Source of the DNA: Leucobacter zeae
GTDB taxonomy: Bacteria; Actinomycetota; Actinomycetes; Actinomycetales; Microbacteriaceae
Reading direction: 5' to 3'
Assembly (NCBI RefSeq): GCF_016758175.1
Contig: NZ_QYAB01000001.1
Span: forward strand, 156,217 to 211,499
Length of the DNA: 55,283 nt
Within the stretch, counting starts at the first letter, position 1, and each line of letters opens with the position of its first letter. Below, in pieces: positions 8,352 to 16,816 of this stretch. Position numbers and translations under genes: made by a program. The notes beneath the pieces are model-generated. The model was not told the DNA's origin, did no database searches, and saw only the letters and a program-made list of their open reading frames with translations.

Positions 8352-9173
8352 ATGCAGCAGCTGATGGCGGGCAGGATCCTGCTGGTGACCGGGGGAACCC
8401 AGGGGCTCGGCCGAGCGGTCGCCGAGGCCGCGGCGCGTGAGGGCGCCGCAGGCGTCGCGATCGTCGGGCGCAGCGCCGAGAAGGCAGAGACGGCGCTCGC
8501 CGCGATTCGCGCGGCCGCGCTCGAAGCCGGCGGCGAACGCGCGCAGGATGCGCAGTTCGACGCGCTCGCGATCATCGCCGACCTCTCGGTTCCCGGCGAG
8601 GCGGAGCGGGCCGTCGCCGAGACCGTCGGGAGATTCGGACGCATCGACAGCCTCGTGAATGCGGCAGGGGCGACGAGCCGGGGCGGCCTGCTCGACACGA
8701 CGCGCGAGCTGCTCGAGGAGCACCTGAACCTCAACGTCGTGGTCCCGTTCATGACCATGCAGGGCGCCGTCGCCGACATGACGCGCCGCGGGGCCCCCGG
8801 CACGATCCTGAACGTCATCAGCATGTCGATGCACGGCGGCCAGCCCTACCTGGCCCCCTACGTCGCCTCGAAGGCGGGTCTCGCCGGGCTCACCCGCAAC
8901 GTCGCCTATGCGCACCGGTTCGATCGCATCCGCATCAACGGGCTCAACATCGGCTGGACCGCGACCCCGGGCGAGGCGGTCACCCAGCGCACGTTCCACG
9001 GAGCCGACGACGGCTGGCTGGAGCGGGCGTCGGCCGAGCAGCCGATGGGCCGTCTGGGCCAGCCCGATGAGATCGCCGACGCCATCGTCTTCCTGCTCAG
9101 CGATCGCAGCGGCGTCGTGACGGGCTCCATCATCGACTGGGATCAGAACGTTCCCGGCGCATACGACCAGTGA
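8352..9173 (+). CDS. Short-chain dehydrogenase/reductase
   Basis: This classical SDR has 273 residues. The cofactor motif TGGTQGLG is at 13-20, NAAG follows at mid-protein, and the catalytic Ser lies in NVISMSM. Tyr170 and Lys174 form the YxxxK motif in PYVASKAG. The C-terminal RLGQPDEIADAIVFLLSD stretch is typical of sugar or polyol SDRs. GAAGGAGCACGAG precedes ATG 8352. It lies 57 bases after the preceding dehydrogenase on the same strand. It probably interconverts a hydroxyl and a keto group on the same pathway's sugar; cofactor preference is not clear. Confidence 0.9.
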   Translation: MQQLMAGRILLVTGGTQGLGRAVAEAAAREGAAGVAIVGRSAEKAETALAAIRAAALEAGGERAQDAQFDALAIIADLSVPGEAERAVAETVGRFGRIDSLVNAAGATSRGGLLDTTRELLEEHLNLNVVVPFMTMQGAVADMTRRGAPGTILNVISMSMHGGQPYLAPYVASKAGLAGLTRNVAYAHRFDRIRINGLNIGWTATPGEAVTQRTFHGADDGWLERASAEQPMGRLGQPDEIADAIVFLLSDRSGVVTGSIIDWDQNVPGAYDQ

Positions 9174-9231
9174 TCCGGCCCGCGGCGTGCGGCGCCGTCC
9201 ACTATCCCGACCCGAGAACGAGGAGCGCACC

Positions 9232-10233
9232 ATGAGGATCGGCATCATCGGAACGGGCGTCATGGGCGCCTTCCACGCACGGCTGCTGCACGAGGAGGTG
9301 TCGGGAACCGTGGTCGCGGCGGTCGCCGACCCCGATCCCGAGCGCGCGGGAGCCGCCGTCGCCGCGATCCCGGGCGCACGGGCGTTCGCCGACGCGGGCG
9401 AGCTCATCGCGCACCCCGACGTCGACGCCGTGCTCATCGCGTCGCCCGATGCACTGCACGCCGAGCAGACGCTCGCCTGCATCGCCGCGGGCAAGCCGAC
9501 GCTCTGCGAGAAGCCGCTCGCATACTCCGTCGCAGAGGCGGACCGCGTCCTCGCCGCGCATCGTGCCGCGGTCGGGGACGGGATCCCCCTCGTGCACCAG
9601 GGGTTCATGCGCCGGTTCGACCCGGGGTACGTCGCGCAGAAGCGCGAGGTCGCGTCGGGCGTGCACGGCAGGCCGGTGATGGTGCACTCCGTGGGGCGCG
9701 GTGTGGCGACCGGGCCGGGGGCGACCGACGAGTCGGTGATCTTCAACTCGGCGATCCACGACATCGACATCGTGCCGTGGCTGCTGGGGTCCCCCGTGGT
9801 CGCGGTGAGCTGGCACGCGAGCGCCGTGCACCCAGGCGCGGGATCCGGCTCGCTGAGCGAGCCGTTTCTGCTGCTGCTCCGCACCGCCGACGGCGCGCTC
9901 TCGACCGTCGAGAACGCGCTCAACGCGCAATACGGCTACGACATGCGCTCGGAGGTGCTGTGCGAGCGCGGGGCGGTCTCGATCACCGAGCCGCACCGCA
10001 TCGCGGTATCGGCCGGGCTGTCGCAGCGCACGCACCTGCCCGAGGACTTCCGCCCCCGATTCGCCGACGCCTACCGTCTCGAGCTGCAGGAATGGGTGAG
10101 CGCCCTGGGCGAGGGGCGAGCACCGACGCTCGCGACGGTGGAGGACGGCGCGCGGGCGACGCGCGTCGCCGCGGCAGCCGTGGAGTCGATGCGCTCGGGC
10201 GGCGCCTTCGTGCAGGTGGAGGCCCCCCGGTGA
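9232..10233 (+). CDS. Inositol 2-dehydrogenase-like Gfo/Idh/MocA oxidoreductase
   Basis: The 333 residues match the length and pattern of inositol 2-dehydrogenase (IolG): GIIGTGVMGAFHARLL at the N-terminus, CEKPLAYS (Lys about 94), the characteristic QGFMRRFDPGY, and a substrate-site Asp/His set in SAIHDIDIVPWLLG. IolG oxidises myo-inositol to scyllo-inosose with NAD. ATG 9232 is preferred over upstream in-frame codons because CGAGGAGCGC lies just before it. With the IolE-like TIM barrel gene it gives the operon two inositol-type steps, but iolB, iolC, iolD and a transporter are absent here. Confidence 0.87.
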   Translation: MRIGIIGTGVMGAFHARLLHEEVSGTVVAAVADPDPERAGAAVAAIPGARAFADAGELIAHPDVDAVLIASPDALHAEQTLACIAAGKPTLCEKPLAYSVAEADRVLAAHRAAVGDGIPLVHQGFMRRFDPGYVAQKREVASGVHGRPVMVHSVGRGVATGPGATDESVIFNSAIHDIDIVPWLLGSPVVAVSWHASAVHPGAGSGSLSEPFLLLLRTADGALSTVENALNAQYGYDMRSEVLCERGAVSITEPHRIAVSAGLSQRTHLPEDFRPRFADAYRLELQEWVSALGEGRAPTLATVEDGARATRVAAAAVESMRSGGAFVQVEAPR

Positions 10234-11315
10234 GCGCGGCGGGCTCCGCGGCGTCGGCTCGGGCTGCTGCTGCGATCGAGCTTCCCGGACCGGACGTGCC
10301 CGATCCGATGGCGGTGCCCGCCCGGCGCTGGGCGATCCTCGGGACCGGGTGGATCGCCGCGAGGTTCGTCGAGTCGCTGCAGCAGCACACCGCTCAGCGC
10401 GTCGTGGCGGTCGGCTCGCGCAGCCTGCGCCGCGCCGAGGAGTTCGCGCGCGAGCATGGCATCGAGCGGGCCTTCGGCTCGTACGAGGAGCTCGTGGCGG
10501 CCGACGTCGACGTCGTCTACGTCGCCACCGGGCACCTCGACCACCTCGCGCACGCGACGCTCGCCATCGAGGCGGGTCGGGCGGTGCTCGTCGAGAAGCC
10601 GATGACGCCGCGCCTCGACGACACCCGGTCGCTCGTCGCCCTGGCCCGTGCGCGCGGGGTCTTCGCGATGGAGGCGGTCTGGACGCTCGCGCTGCCCCGG
10701 TACTCCGTCGTGCGCCGGGTGCTCGAGAGCGGCATGCTCGGTGACATCGTCGAGGCGTACGCGAACCTCGGGGAGCGCCTCGTCGACCACCGCAGGGCCA
10801 TGGACCCCGCGCAGGGCGGAGGCGCGATGAACGACATCGGCTCCTACGCGCTGATGTTCGCGAACGAGGCGATCCGGGGGCTCGAGGTGCTCGCCGCGCA
10901 CGGCGAGCGACACCGGGCGGGGGACGGGGGCGAGCACGGGGCGGTCGGGGCGTTCCACGCGCTGCTCGGAGACGGATCGGGCAGGATCGCCACGGTGAGC
11001 GCGTCGATGCTGGCCGACACGCCCACGACCGCCTTCATCGCCGGGACCGAGGCGACGCTGCGCCTCGACGGGCCGTTCTACCAGCCCGGACCGGTCGTCG
11101 TGCGATTCCACGCCGGGGCGTCCGCTGGGCGGGAGCTGCGCTGGGACGGCGAAGCGCTCGGCCACACCCAGCTCTTCTGGGAGGCGCTCGAGGTCGCGCG
11201 CTGCCTCGACGCCGGTCTGACCGAGTCACCGCTGCGGCCGCTCGACCGCACGCTTGAGACCGTCGCGCTGATGGAGCGCGCGCGGGAGCTCATGGGCGAT
11301 CCGCTGCCGCGCTGA
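10230..11315 (+). CDS. Gfo/Idh/MocA-family oxidoreductase, last gene of the operon
   Basis: GTG 10230 overlaps the previous stop as GTGA. The 361-residue protein has about 30 low-complexity residues before the Rossmann start RRWAILGTGWIAARFVE. It has LVEKPMTPRL (Lys about 123) and, at the active site, GGGAMNDIGSYALMFA. RWAILGTGWIA and MEAVWT resemble the dihydrodiol/D-xylose 1-dehydrogenase-like branch. It ends 37 bases before the convergent amidase gene, with no clear terminator between. Substrate unknown. Confidence 0.86.
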   Translation: MSAAGSAASARAAAAIELPGPDVPDPMAVPARRWAILGTGWIAARFVESLQQHTAQRVVAVGSRSLRRAEEFAREHGIERAFGSYEELVAADVDVVYVATGHLDHLAHATLAIEAGRAVLVEKPMTPRLDDTRSLVALARARGVFAMEAVWTLALPRYSVVRRVLESGMLGDIVEAYANLGERLVDHRRAMDPAQGGGAMNDIGSYALMFANEAIRGLEVLAAHGERHRAGDGGEHGAVGAFHALLGDGSGRIATVSASMLADTPTTAFIAGTEATLRLDGPFYQPGPVVVRFHAGASAGRELRWDGEALGHTQLFWEALEVARCLDAGLTESPLRPLDRTLETVALMERARELMGDPLPR

Positions 11316-11352
11316 CGTCCGGGCGCGGGGAGCGGAACGGGGCGGGAACGCG

Positions 11353-12768
11353 TCAGGATCCCAGCAGCTGCGCCGCGAGCTGCAGGAGCTGCGCCTCGGA
11401 GCCGCGTCCGCCGATGAGCTGCGCGCCCATCGAGAGTCCCGAGGGCAGCGCCAGCGTCGGTACGGCGACGGCCGGCAGGCCGGAGACGTTGACCATCGAG
11501 GTGTATGGGGTCCACTCGCACTGCGCCAGATAGTCGGCGTCGGGTGCGCGTTCGGAGAACGCGCCGATGCGCGGCGGGGGCGCGGCGAGCCCCGGAGTGA
11601 GTACGACGTCGTAGGGCGCCCAGGCGGCGCGAAGGCTCGCGCCGATCTCCCGGAGCACGGCGCCGTCCGCGAGCTGCGCGGCGGAGGGCCTCGCGAGCGC
11701 CCGGTCCCGGAACGCGCGCGTGTACGGCGTCAGCCGCTCCTCGCCGCCCTCCGGAAGCTCGAGCAGCGAGAGCCCCGCCGTCCAGCAGGAGCCGAAGGCC
11801 TCGGGGTAACGCGGGTCGTAGCGCAGTTCGGCCGGCTCGACCCGGTGCCCGCGTGCCTCGAGCGCGGCGGCCGCGGCCTCCCAGGCGCGCACGGCTTCGG
11901 GTGACAGCGGCACGGGGTGCGCGGCCGCGAACGGCGAGGCCGAGCTGATCCCGATCCTCAGCCCGGTCAGCGCGTCGGCTTCGCGCACCGCGCACAGCGT
12001 CGGTTCGGGATCGGATCCGGCGCCGGGGCCGGAGCCGCCGGTCGCGCCGCGCATCGCGTCGTAGAGCATGGCGGCGTCCTCGGCGGTGCGCGCGAGCGGG
12101 CCGGACACGACCAGGCGCGGGGCCCCGAAGTCGTCCACGGCGCCGCGCGCGAGATCGGTCCGGATCGCGCCGAGCCCGGGCTTCAGCCCGACGAGCCCGC
12201 ACGCGAGCGCGGGAATGCGCACCGACCCGCCCCCGTCGGTGCCCGGGGCGACGGGCAGCAGTCCCGCGGCGACGGCCGCCGCGCTGCCGCCCGAGGAGCC
12301 GCCGGGGGTGCGCTCCGGGTCGAGCGGGTTGCGCGCCGGCGGGGCGATGAGGTTCTCGGAGTAGGCGTTGAGGCCGAACTCGGGCACCTGCGTCTTGCCG
12401 AGCGAGACGGCGCCTGCCGCGAGCAGCACGGCGACGCCCGGGTCGTCGGTCGCCGGAATGCGGGGCGGGAGCGCCGCGGTGCCGAGGGTCGTCGGCGCGC
12501 CCACGACGTCGAGCAGATCCTTGTGCGCGATCGGGAGCCCGTGCAGGCCGGGGAGGCGATCGCGTGCTTCGGCGGTCAGCGCGGAGGCCCGGGCGTCGGC
12601 CGCGTCCGCCTCGGCGAGCGCGCGCTCGGCGGTCACGGCGATGAACGCGCCGAGGTCGGAGCGGTGCGCGATTCGGGCCAGGAAGCGCTCGGCGGTCTCG
12701 CGCGCCGAGACGTCACCGCGTCGCAGCGCGTCGCGCAGTGCGATCGCGGTCTCGGGCGGGGCGGTCAT
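11353..12768 (-). CDS. Amidase signature family enzyme
   Basis: The 471-residue protein has the full amidase signature triad: Lys83 in AHKDLL, the cis-Ser in PGGSSGGS (Ser158) and the nucleophilic Ser in GTDGGGS (Ser182). The 24-residue Ser-Ser spacing is standard for the family, which hydrolyses C-N bonds of amides. The stand-alone position, without gatB or gatC, argues against GatA. The C-terminal PYTSMVNVSGLPAVAVP stretch is also typical. The substrate cannot be predicted. Transcription probably starts at or next to the ATG (see 12775-12780). Confidence 0.9.
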   Translation of the reverse strand: MTAPPETAIALRDALRRGDVSARETAERFLARIAHRSDLGAFIAVTAERALAEADAADARASALTAEARDRLPGLHGLPIAHKDLLDVVGAPTTLGTAALPPRIPATDDPGVAVLLAAGAVSLGKTQVPEFGLNAYSENLIAPPARNPLDPERTPGGSSGGSAAAVAAGLLPVAPGTDGGGSVRIPALACGLVGLKPGLGAIRTDLARGAVDDFGAPRLVVSGPLARTAEDAAMLYDAMRGATGGSGPGAGSDPEPTLCAVREADALTGLRIGISSASPFAAAHPVPLSPEAVRAWEAAAAALEARGHRVEPAELRYDPRYPEAFGSCWTAGLSLLELPEGGEERLTPYTRAFRDRALARPSAAQLADGAVLREIGASLRAAWAPYDVVLTPGLAAPPPRIGAFSERAPDADYLAQCEWTPYTSMVNVSGLPAVAVPTLALPSGLSMGAQLIGGRGSEAQLLQLAAQLLGS

Positions 12769-12774
12769 GCGCTC

Positions 12775-12780
12775 AGCCTA
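12775..12780 (-). promoter_or_regulatory. -10 element of the amidase gene, leaderless type
   Basis: TAGGCT on the minus strand ends exactly 6 nt before the ATG at 12768, so the transcript should begin at the start codon. No clear -35 is seen. Confidence 0.5.
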
Positions 12781-12883
12781 CGGGGGCGCGTGTGCGGGAG
12801 CGGTGCGGAGGTGCGCGTGCTCGGGTGCAGGGGTGGGCGGGGGCTCGGGTGCGCAGCGTCCGGGCTGCGGCGCCGTGCGCGCA

Positions 12884-12942
12884 ATCGCGAGTGAGTCGGT
12901 GCAGGGCCCGTGCCCCGGATGCCGCACCGACTCACTCGCGAT
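12884..12942. repeat. Hairpin repeat with GAGTGAGT core, copy 1
   Basis: A perfect 19-bp inverted repeat (12884-12902 with 12924-12942) surrounds a 21-base loop. Its arms carry CGCGAGTGAGTCGGTGC, shared with elements near 13.65 and 34.5-34.7 kb. It lies upstream of the amidase gene and beyond the 3' end of the next minus-strand gene, where it could also act as a terminator. No T tract follows. Confidence 0.75.
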
Positions 12943-12974
12943 CGGTCGGGGCAGCGCGCGGAACCGTCACCCGA

Positions 12975-13490
12975 CTACGACGCCTCGATGCCGTCGAGCG
13001 AACCCATGTAGCGCGACAGCGCCTCGTCGTCGGGGAACTCCAGCAACCGGTGACGATACCCGGACGCAGCGCTCGGAGCGCGCTGCACCCAGACGAAGTG
13101 GGCGGGTGCGTTCTCGGCCGAGCCGCCGAATCCGACGGTCACTTCGGGGGAGTCCGGGGTCGTGGCGGAACCGCCGCCGGCGCCGCCTCCGATGAGCCCC
13201 GTGATCAGGCCGCCTGCGGTCGTGTCGGCGGCCCAGAGCATGACACCGCGATCGGTGCGCTCGAGCAGGGTGAGCGTCTCGGGGACGATCCGCACGTCCG
13301 GGCCGAAGTTGCGGGCGAACGCCTCGTCGAGCACCTCCGCCCGCGCCCGCTCCCAGGAGTCATCCGTACTGCGCGGGTGGTTCCACGGCCCCGTCAGGTT
13401 GAACGGGAGCAGGAGCAGCAGCGCGAGGGCGCCGATGATGCCGACCGCCATCGCGACCGCTGGTCCAAAAGTGCGCCTGCGCTGTTCCAT
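12975..13490 (-). CDS. Membrane-anchored hypothetical protein
   Basis: I do not recognise this 171-residue family. A short basic N-terminus (MEQRRR) precedes one strong hydrophobic helix (about 10-30), with no lipobox or clear cleavage site, so it is probably a single-pass protein with its C-terminal domain outside. Mid-protein it has a glycine-rich patch GLIGGGAGGGSATT. The C-terminal part (FVWVQRAPSAASGYRHRLLE, then DDEALSRYMGSLDG) looks folded. A TAGGCT -10 lies 6 nt before the ATG. Confidence 0.7.
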   Translation of the reverse strand: MEQRRRTFGPAVAMAVGIIGALALLLLLPFNLTGPWNHPRSTDDSWERARAEVLDEAFARNFGPDVRIVPETLTLLERTDRGVMLWAADTTAGGLITGLIGGGAGGGSATTPDSPEVTVGFGGSAENAPAHFVWVQRAPSAASGYRHRLLEFPDDEALSRYMGSLDGIEAS

Positions 13491-13496
13491 GCCCCG

Positions 13497-13502
13497 AGCC
13501 TA
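13497..13502 (-). promoter_or_regulatory. -10 element, leaderless type, for the membrane-anchored hypothetical gene
   Basis: TAGGCT on the minus strand ends 6 nt before ATG 13490. The hexamer and spacing are the same as for the amidase gene. Confidence 0.5.
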
Positions 13503-13646
13503 GCGGTGCGCCTCCGGCGTGAACGCGGAGCGCGGGCCGGGCGCGGGCGCGGGCTGGGCCCGGGCGCTGGCGCGGCCTGCCGAGCTCCGGACCCGTGGTC
13601 CGCCGCGTCCGTGGTTCGCCGCGTCGGTGGTCCGCTGCGTCGGCAT

Positions 13647-13703
13647 TCGCGAGTGAGTTCGTGCGGGTATCGCACGCCCGACACCGCACGAACTCACTCG
13701 GGA
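13647..13703. repeat. Hairpin repeat with GAGTGAGT core, copy 2
   Basis: A 20-base arm at 13647-13666 (CGCGAGTGAGTTCGTGCGG) pairs with 13684-13703, with one mismatch. The arm sequence matches the element at 12884 and the pair near 34.5-34.7 kb. It sits in the 373-base gap upstream of znuA, together with the tandem repeat and promoter listed next. The rest of that gap shows nothing I recognise. Confidence 0.75.
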
Positions 13704-13708
13704 TCATT

Positions 13709-13756
13709 GGAACGGTGGAACGGTGGAACGGTGGAACGGTGGAACGGTGGAACGGC
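13709..13756. repeat. 8-bp tandem repeat, six units
   Basis: GGAACGGT is repeated five times perfectly, followed by one GGAACGGC. It begins 5 bases after the hairpin repeat and about 50 bases before the znuA -35. Short perfect tandem repeats of this kind can vary in number by slippage. Confidence 0.9.
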
Positions 13757-13804
13757 GGGATGCGGGGTTCGGGCCGGTCGCAACCGCCTCGAACCGTCGT
13801 TCTG

Positions 13805-13848
13805 TTGCGAACGGTTCTCATTTGCCGCTAGAGTGAGAGTCATTCTCA
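13805..13848 (+). promoter_or_regulatory. znu operon promoter with Zur box
   Basis: TTGCGA (13805-13810) and TAGAGT (13829-13834), 18 bp apart, form the promoter. TGAGAGTCATTCTCA (13834-13848) is a 5-5-5 palindrome of the Fur/Zur-box type lying on the expected transcription start. A second half-site TTCTCA is at 13815-13820. Zinc-loaded Zur would block polymerase here, and zur is the last gene of the same operon. Confidence 0.75.
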
Positions 13849-13863
13849 TTTAGAAAGCACAGC

Positions 13864-15039
13864 ATGACTCTCGATACCCGCGGCGCTCGCCGCAGCCCCC
13901 GCTCCTCCGTCCTGCGCATTGCGGCGCTCGCGCTCGCGACGGGCACCGCGCTCGCGCTCAGCGCGTGCGGCTCCAGCGCCTCGGACGGAGGCTCCGGATC
14001 CGGTTCCCTCCGCGTGGTGGCGACCACGACGCAGCTCGCGGACTTCTCCGCGCGGGTGGGCGGCGACGACATCGACCTCACGGGGCTGCTGCCCGCGGGC
14101 GGCTCGGCGCACCACTTCGATCCCAGTCCCGCGGATCTGCTCGCGCTCGGGCAGGCCGACGTGCTGGTCGTCAACGGGGCCGGGTTGGAGACGTTCATCG
14201 ACGACGCCATCAACGCCTCCGGCTTCGACGGCGAGATCGTGACGGCGAGCGACGGCATCGACCTCGCTGCGGCGAAGGAGATCACCGCGGAGGGCGAGGC
14301 GGGCAGCGACGGGCACTCCGAGGAGCACGATCACGCCGACCACGGCACCGACGATCACGGCGCCGAGGATCACGGCGCCGAGGATCACGATCACGAGGCC
14401 GAGGGTCACGGCGCCGAGGAGCACGCCGCATCCGGCGAAGCGCACGACCACGACCACGACCACGGCGACGTGAATCCGCACATCTGGACCTCGCCGAAGA
14501 ACGCCGAGGGCATGGTCGCCGAGATCGCCAGCGGGTTCGAGCGGGCGGACCCCGATCGCGCGGACGCCTATGCCGAGCGCGCAGAGGCGTACACCGCCGA
14601 GCTGACCGACCTCGACGCCTGGGTCGCCGCGCAGTTCGAGCGCGTGCCGGCAGCCGATCGAGTGCTCGTGAGCGGGCACGATTCGCTGCGCTACTACCTC
14701 CACGACTACGGCATCGACTTCGCCGGGGCCCTGCTGCCGAGCTTCGAGGACAACGCCGAGCCGAGCGCTGCCGATATCGACGCCCTCGTGCACGAGATCC
14801 GGGAGAGCGGGGCGAAGGCGGTCTTCGTGGAGTCCTCGATGAGCCCGAAGCTCGCCCGCACGGTCGCCGCGGAGGCCGGGGTCGAGGTCGTCGACGCCGA
14901 GGCGCTCTACGCCGACTCGCTCGGTGCTCCCGGCAGCGGTGCCGACACCTACATCGACGCGACCGTGCACAACACCCGGACCATCCTCGAGGCGTGGGGC
15001 GCCGAGCCGCAGGCGCTCCCCGCTAGTCTGCAACAGTGA
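13864..15039 (+). CDS. znuA: Zinc ABC transporter substrate-binding lipoprotein
   Basis: The 391-residue protein has a lipoprotein signal peptide with lipobox ALSAC (Cys35), so it is tethered outside the membrane. It belongs to the ZnuA/TroA cluster A-I binding proteins: the first metal-binding His lies in GSAHHFDPSP (83/84) and another in NPHIWTSP. Between them is a long His/Asp/Glu-rich loop (about 145-203, repeated DHGAED and HDHDHDHG), the hallmark of zinc rather than manganese binders. The C-terminal SGHDSLRYYLHDYG and VFVESSMSPK motifs complete the site. The Zur-boxed promoter lies directly upstream, and the stop overlaps the ATPase start. Confidence 0.95.
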   Translation: MTLDTRGARRSPRSSVLRIAALALATGTALALSACGSSASDGGSGSGSLRVVATTTQLADFSARVGGDDIDLTGLLPAGGSAHHFDPSPADLLALGQADVLVVNGAGLETFIDDAINASGFDGEIVTASDGIDLAAAKEITAEGEAGSDGHSEEHDHADHGTDDHGAEDHGAEDHDHEAEGHGAEEHAASGEAHDHDHDHGDVNPHIWTSPKNAEGMVAEIASGFERADPDRADAYAERAEAYTAELTDLDAWVAAQFERVPAADRVLVSGHDSLRYYLHDYGIDFAGALLPSFEDNAEPSAADIDALVHEIRESGAKAVFVESSMSPKLARTVAAEAGVEVVDAEALYADSLGAPGSGADTYIDATVHNTRTILEAWGAEPQALPASLQQ

Positions 15040-15842
15040 CCGCAGCACCCGCGCAGACTCCCGATCCCGCACTCTCGCTCGAGGGGGCGGCCTTCGGGTA
15101 CGCCGGCGCCACGCGCGTGGAGCAGCTGACGCTCGACGTCCCGGCCGGGGCGGCGGTCGCGCTCATCGGCCCGAACGGCTCGGGCAAGTCGACGTTGCTG
15201 CGCGGCATCCTCGGGCTCGCCGAGCGCACGGCGGGCAGTGTGCGCGTACTCGGCACGACCCCCGAGCGCGCGCGGCGCGGCATCGGCGCGCTGCCGCAGG
15301 CCGATACGCGGGACAGCTCGCTCCCGGTGACGCTGCGCCAGGTCGTCACGATGGGCCTCTACCGCTCACGGGGCGCGCTGCGCCCGATCGGCCGCGAGGG
15401 CAGGGCCTCCGTCGCCCGAGCGCTCGAGCGCGTCGGTCTCGCCGACTTCGCGCACCGCCGGTTCGGGGAGCTCTCGGGCGGCCAGCAGCAGCGCGGGATC
15501 CTCGCCAGGGCGCTCGTCTCCGACCCCAGGCTGCTCCTGCTCGACGAGCCCTTCAACGGCCTCGACCGCGAGAACCGCGACGTGCTGCTCGGGCTCGTGC
15601 GCGAGCTCCGCGACGAGGGGCGCACGATCATCGTCTCCACGCACGACATCGAGATCGCTCGCGAGGCGTGCACCCACACGCTGCTCCTCGCGAGCGGGCA
15701 CCGTCCGGGGCAGCCGGGGCACCCGGCCGGCTTCGGGCCGATCGACCGCGCCCTGACGCTCGCGGCCGTGCAGCACGCGTTCCAGGACGTCACGGTGGAG
15801 CTCGACCAGCACACCGTCACGACGTCGCGCGAGACGGAGTAG
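15036..15842 (+). CDS. znuC: Zinc ABC transporter ATP-binding protein
   Basis: This 268-residue ATPase has Walker A GPNGSGKST (45-53), the Q loop in LPQADTR, signature LSGGQQQRG, Walker B LLLLDEP and the switch His in STHD. GTG 15036 overlaps the znuA stop (GTGA), so the genes are translationally coupled. It powers import by the two permeases encoded next. The C-terminal tail LDQHTVTTSRETE carries no extra domain. Confidence 0.94.
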   Translation: MTAAPAQTPDPALSLEGAAFGYAGATRVEQLTLDVPAGAAVALIGPNGSGKSTLLRGILGLAERTAGSVRVLGTTPERARRGIGALPQADTRDSSLPVTLRQVVTMGLYRSRGALRPIGREGRASVARALERVGLADFAHRRFGELSGGQQQRGILARALVSDPRLLLLDEPFNGLDRENRDVLLGLVRELRDEGRTIIVSTHDIEIAREACTHTLLLASGHRPGQPGHPAGFGPIDRALTLAAVQHAFQDVTVELDQHTVTTSRETE

Positions 15843-15844
15843 CC

Positions 15845-16816
15845 GTGCTCCCGGTCCCAGCACTCGCCGATTTCGGTCCGGCCGAGGTCTTCGCGCTGCC
15901 GTTCATGTGGCGCGCCCTGCTGACGGTCGCCGTGCTCGCCGTCGCCGCCGGTGTGGTCGGGCTGTTCGTCAGTTTCCGCGAACTCGAGTTCGTGAGCGAC
16001 GGCCTCGTGCACGCCGTCTTCCCCGGCCTCGTGGTCGGTGCCGCGCTCGGAGGCGCCGCCGGCCTGCTGCCCGGCGCCGCGATCGCCGCGACCCTCGCAG
16101 CCGTGCTCTTCACCGTGATCGAACGGCGCGGCGGCATCGGCGCCGACGCCGCGATCGCCGTCGTGCTCACGGGGCTGTTCAGCCTCGGCGTCGTGCTCGT
16201 CTCGCGCCAGGAGGGATACGTCTCGCAGCTCCAGGAGCTGCTCTTCGGGCGACTGCTCACCGTGTCGGAGGCCGAGCTGTGGCAGATCGCCGTCGTCGCG
16301 ACCGCGGCGGTGCTCATCGTGCTCGCCACGCGTCGCGCGCAGCTCTATCGCGCGTTCGACGCCGCGGGGGCCGAGGCGGCCGGCCTCAGACCGTTCACCG
16401 CGGATCTGCTGCTCGGGATCGCCGTCGCGCTGCTCGTCGTCGCCGGTGTCCAGGCGCTCGGCGTGCTCATGGTGATCGCCCTCCTCACCGTGCCGATGGC
16501 GGCGGCCCGCCTGCTCACGCGCGGTTTCGCGCTGCTGATCCCGCTCGCGATCCTGCTGCCGCTCATCGCGGGCGTCGTCGGGCTCTGGCTCGCCTTCGAG
16601 TGGTCGGTCGGATCGGGCGCGACCGTGTCGCCCGGCGCCGTCGTGGTGCTGCTCCTCGTCGCGCTGTACGCCGTCGCGGCGATCGTGCGGCTGCTCGCCC
16701 GCCCGTTCGCCCGCCGCCCGTTCGCCCGACACCGGGCCGCGGCGACCGGGGGCGCGGAACAGGGCGCCGACGCCGACGCCGGCGCCTTCGATCGCGGAGC
16801 GGAGGGGTGCTCATGA
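15845..16816 (+). CDS. znuB: Zinc ABC transporter permease, first copy
   Basis: The 323-residue ABC-3 family permease has about eight membrane helices and the conserved stretch FVSDGLVHAVFPGLVVG near the N-terminus. GTG 15845, with GGAG just upstream, gives a start right after the znuC stop; ATG 15905 is an alternative. The long Arg/Ala-rich cytoplasmic tail (after about 285) is not typical. The stop overlaps the second permease gene as ATGA. Two different permeases suggest a heterodimeric channel. Confidence 0.9.
   Translation: MLPVPALADFGPAEVFALPFMWRALLTVAVLAVAAGVVGLFVSFRELEFVSDGLVHAVFPGLVVGAALGGAAGLLPGAAIAATLAAVLFTVIERRGGIGADAAIAVVLTGLFSLGVVLVSRQEGYVSQLQELLFGRLLTVSEAELWQIAVVATAAVLIVLATRRAQLYRAFDAAGAEAAGLRPFTADLLLGIAVALLVVAGVQALGVLMVIALLTVPMAAARLLTRGFALLIPLAILLPLIAGVVGLWLAFEWSVGSGATVSPGAVVVLLLVALYAVAAIVRLLARPFARRPFARHRAAATGGAEQGADADAGAFDRGAEGCS

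Noticed and set aside
13709..13756. CRISPR-like array
   Set aside because: The 8-bp units are directly adjacent with no spacers and no cas genes are present.
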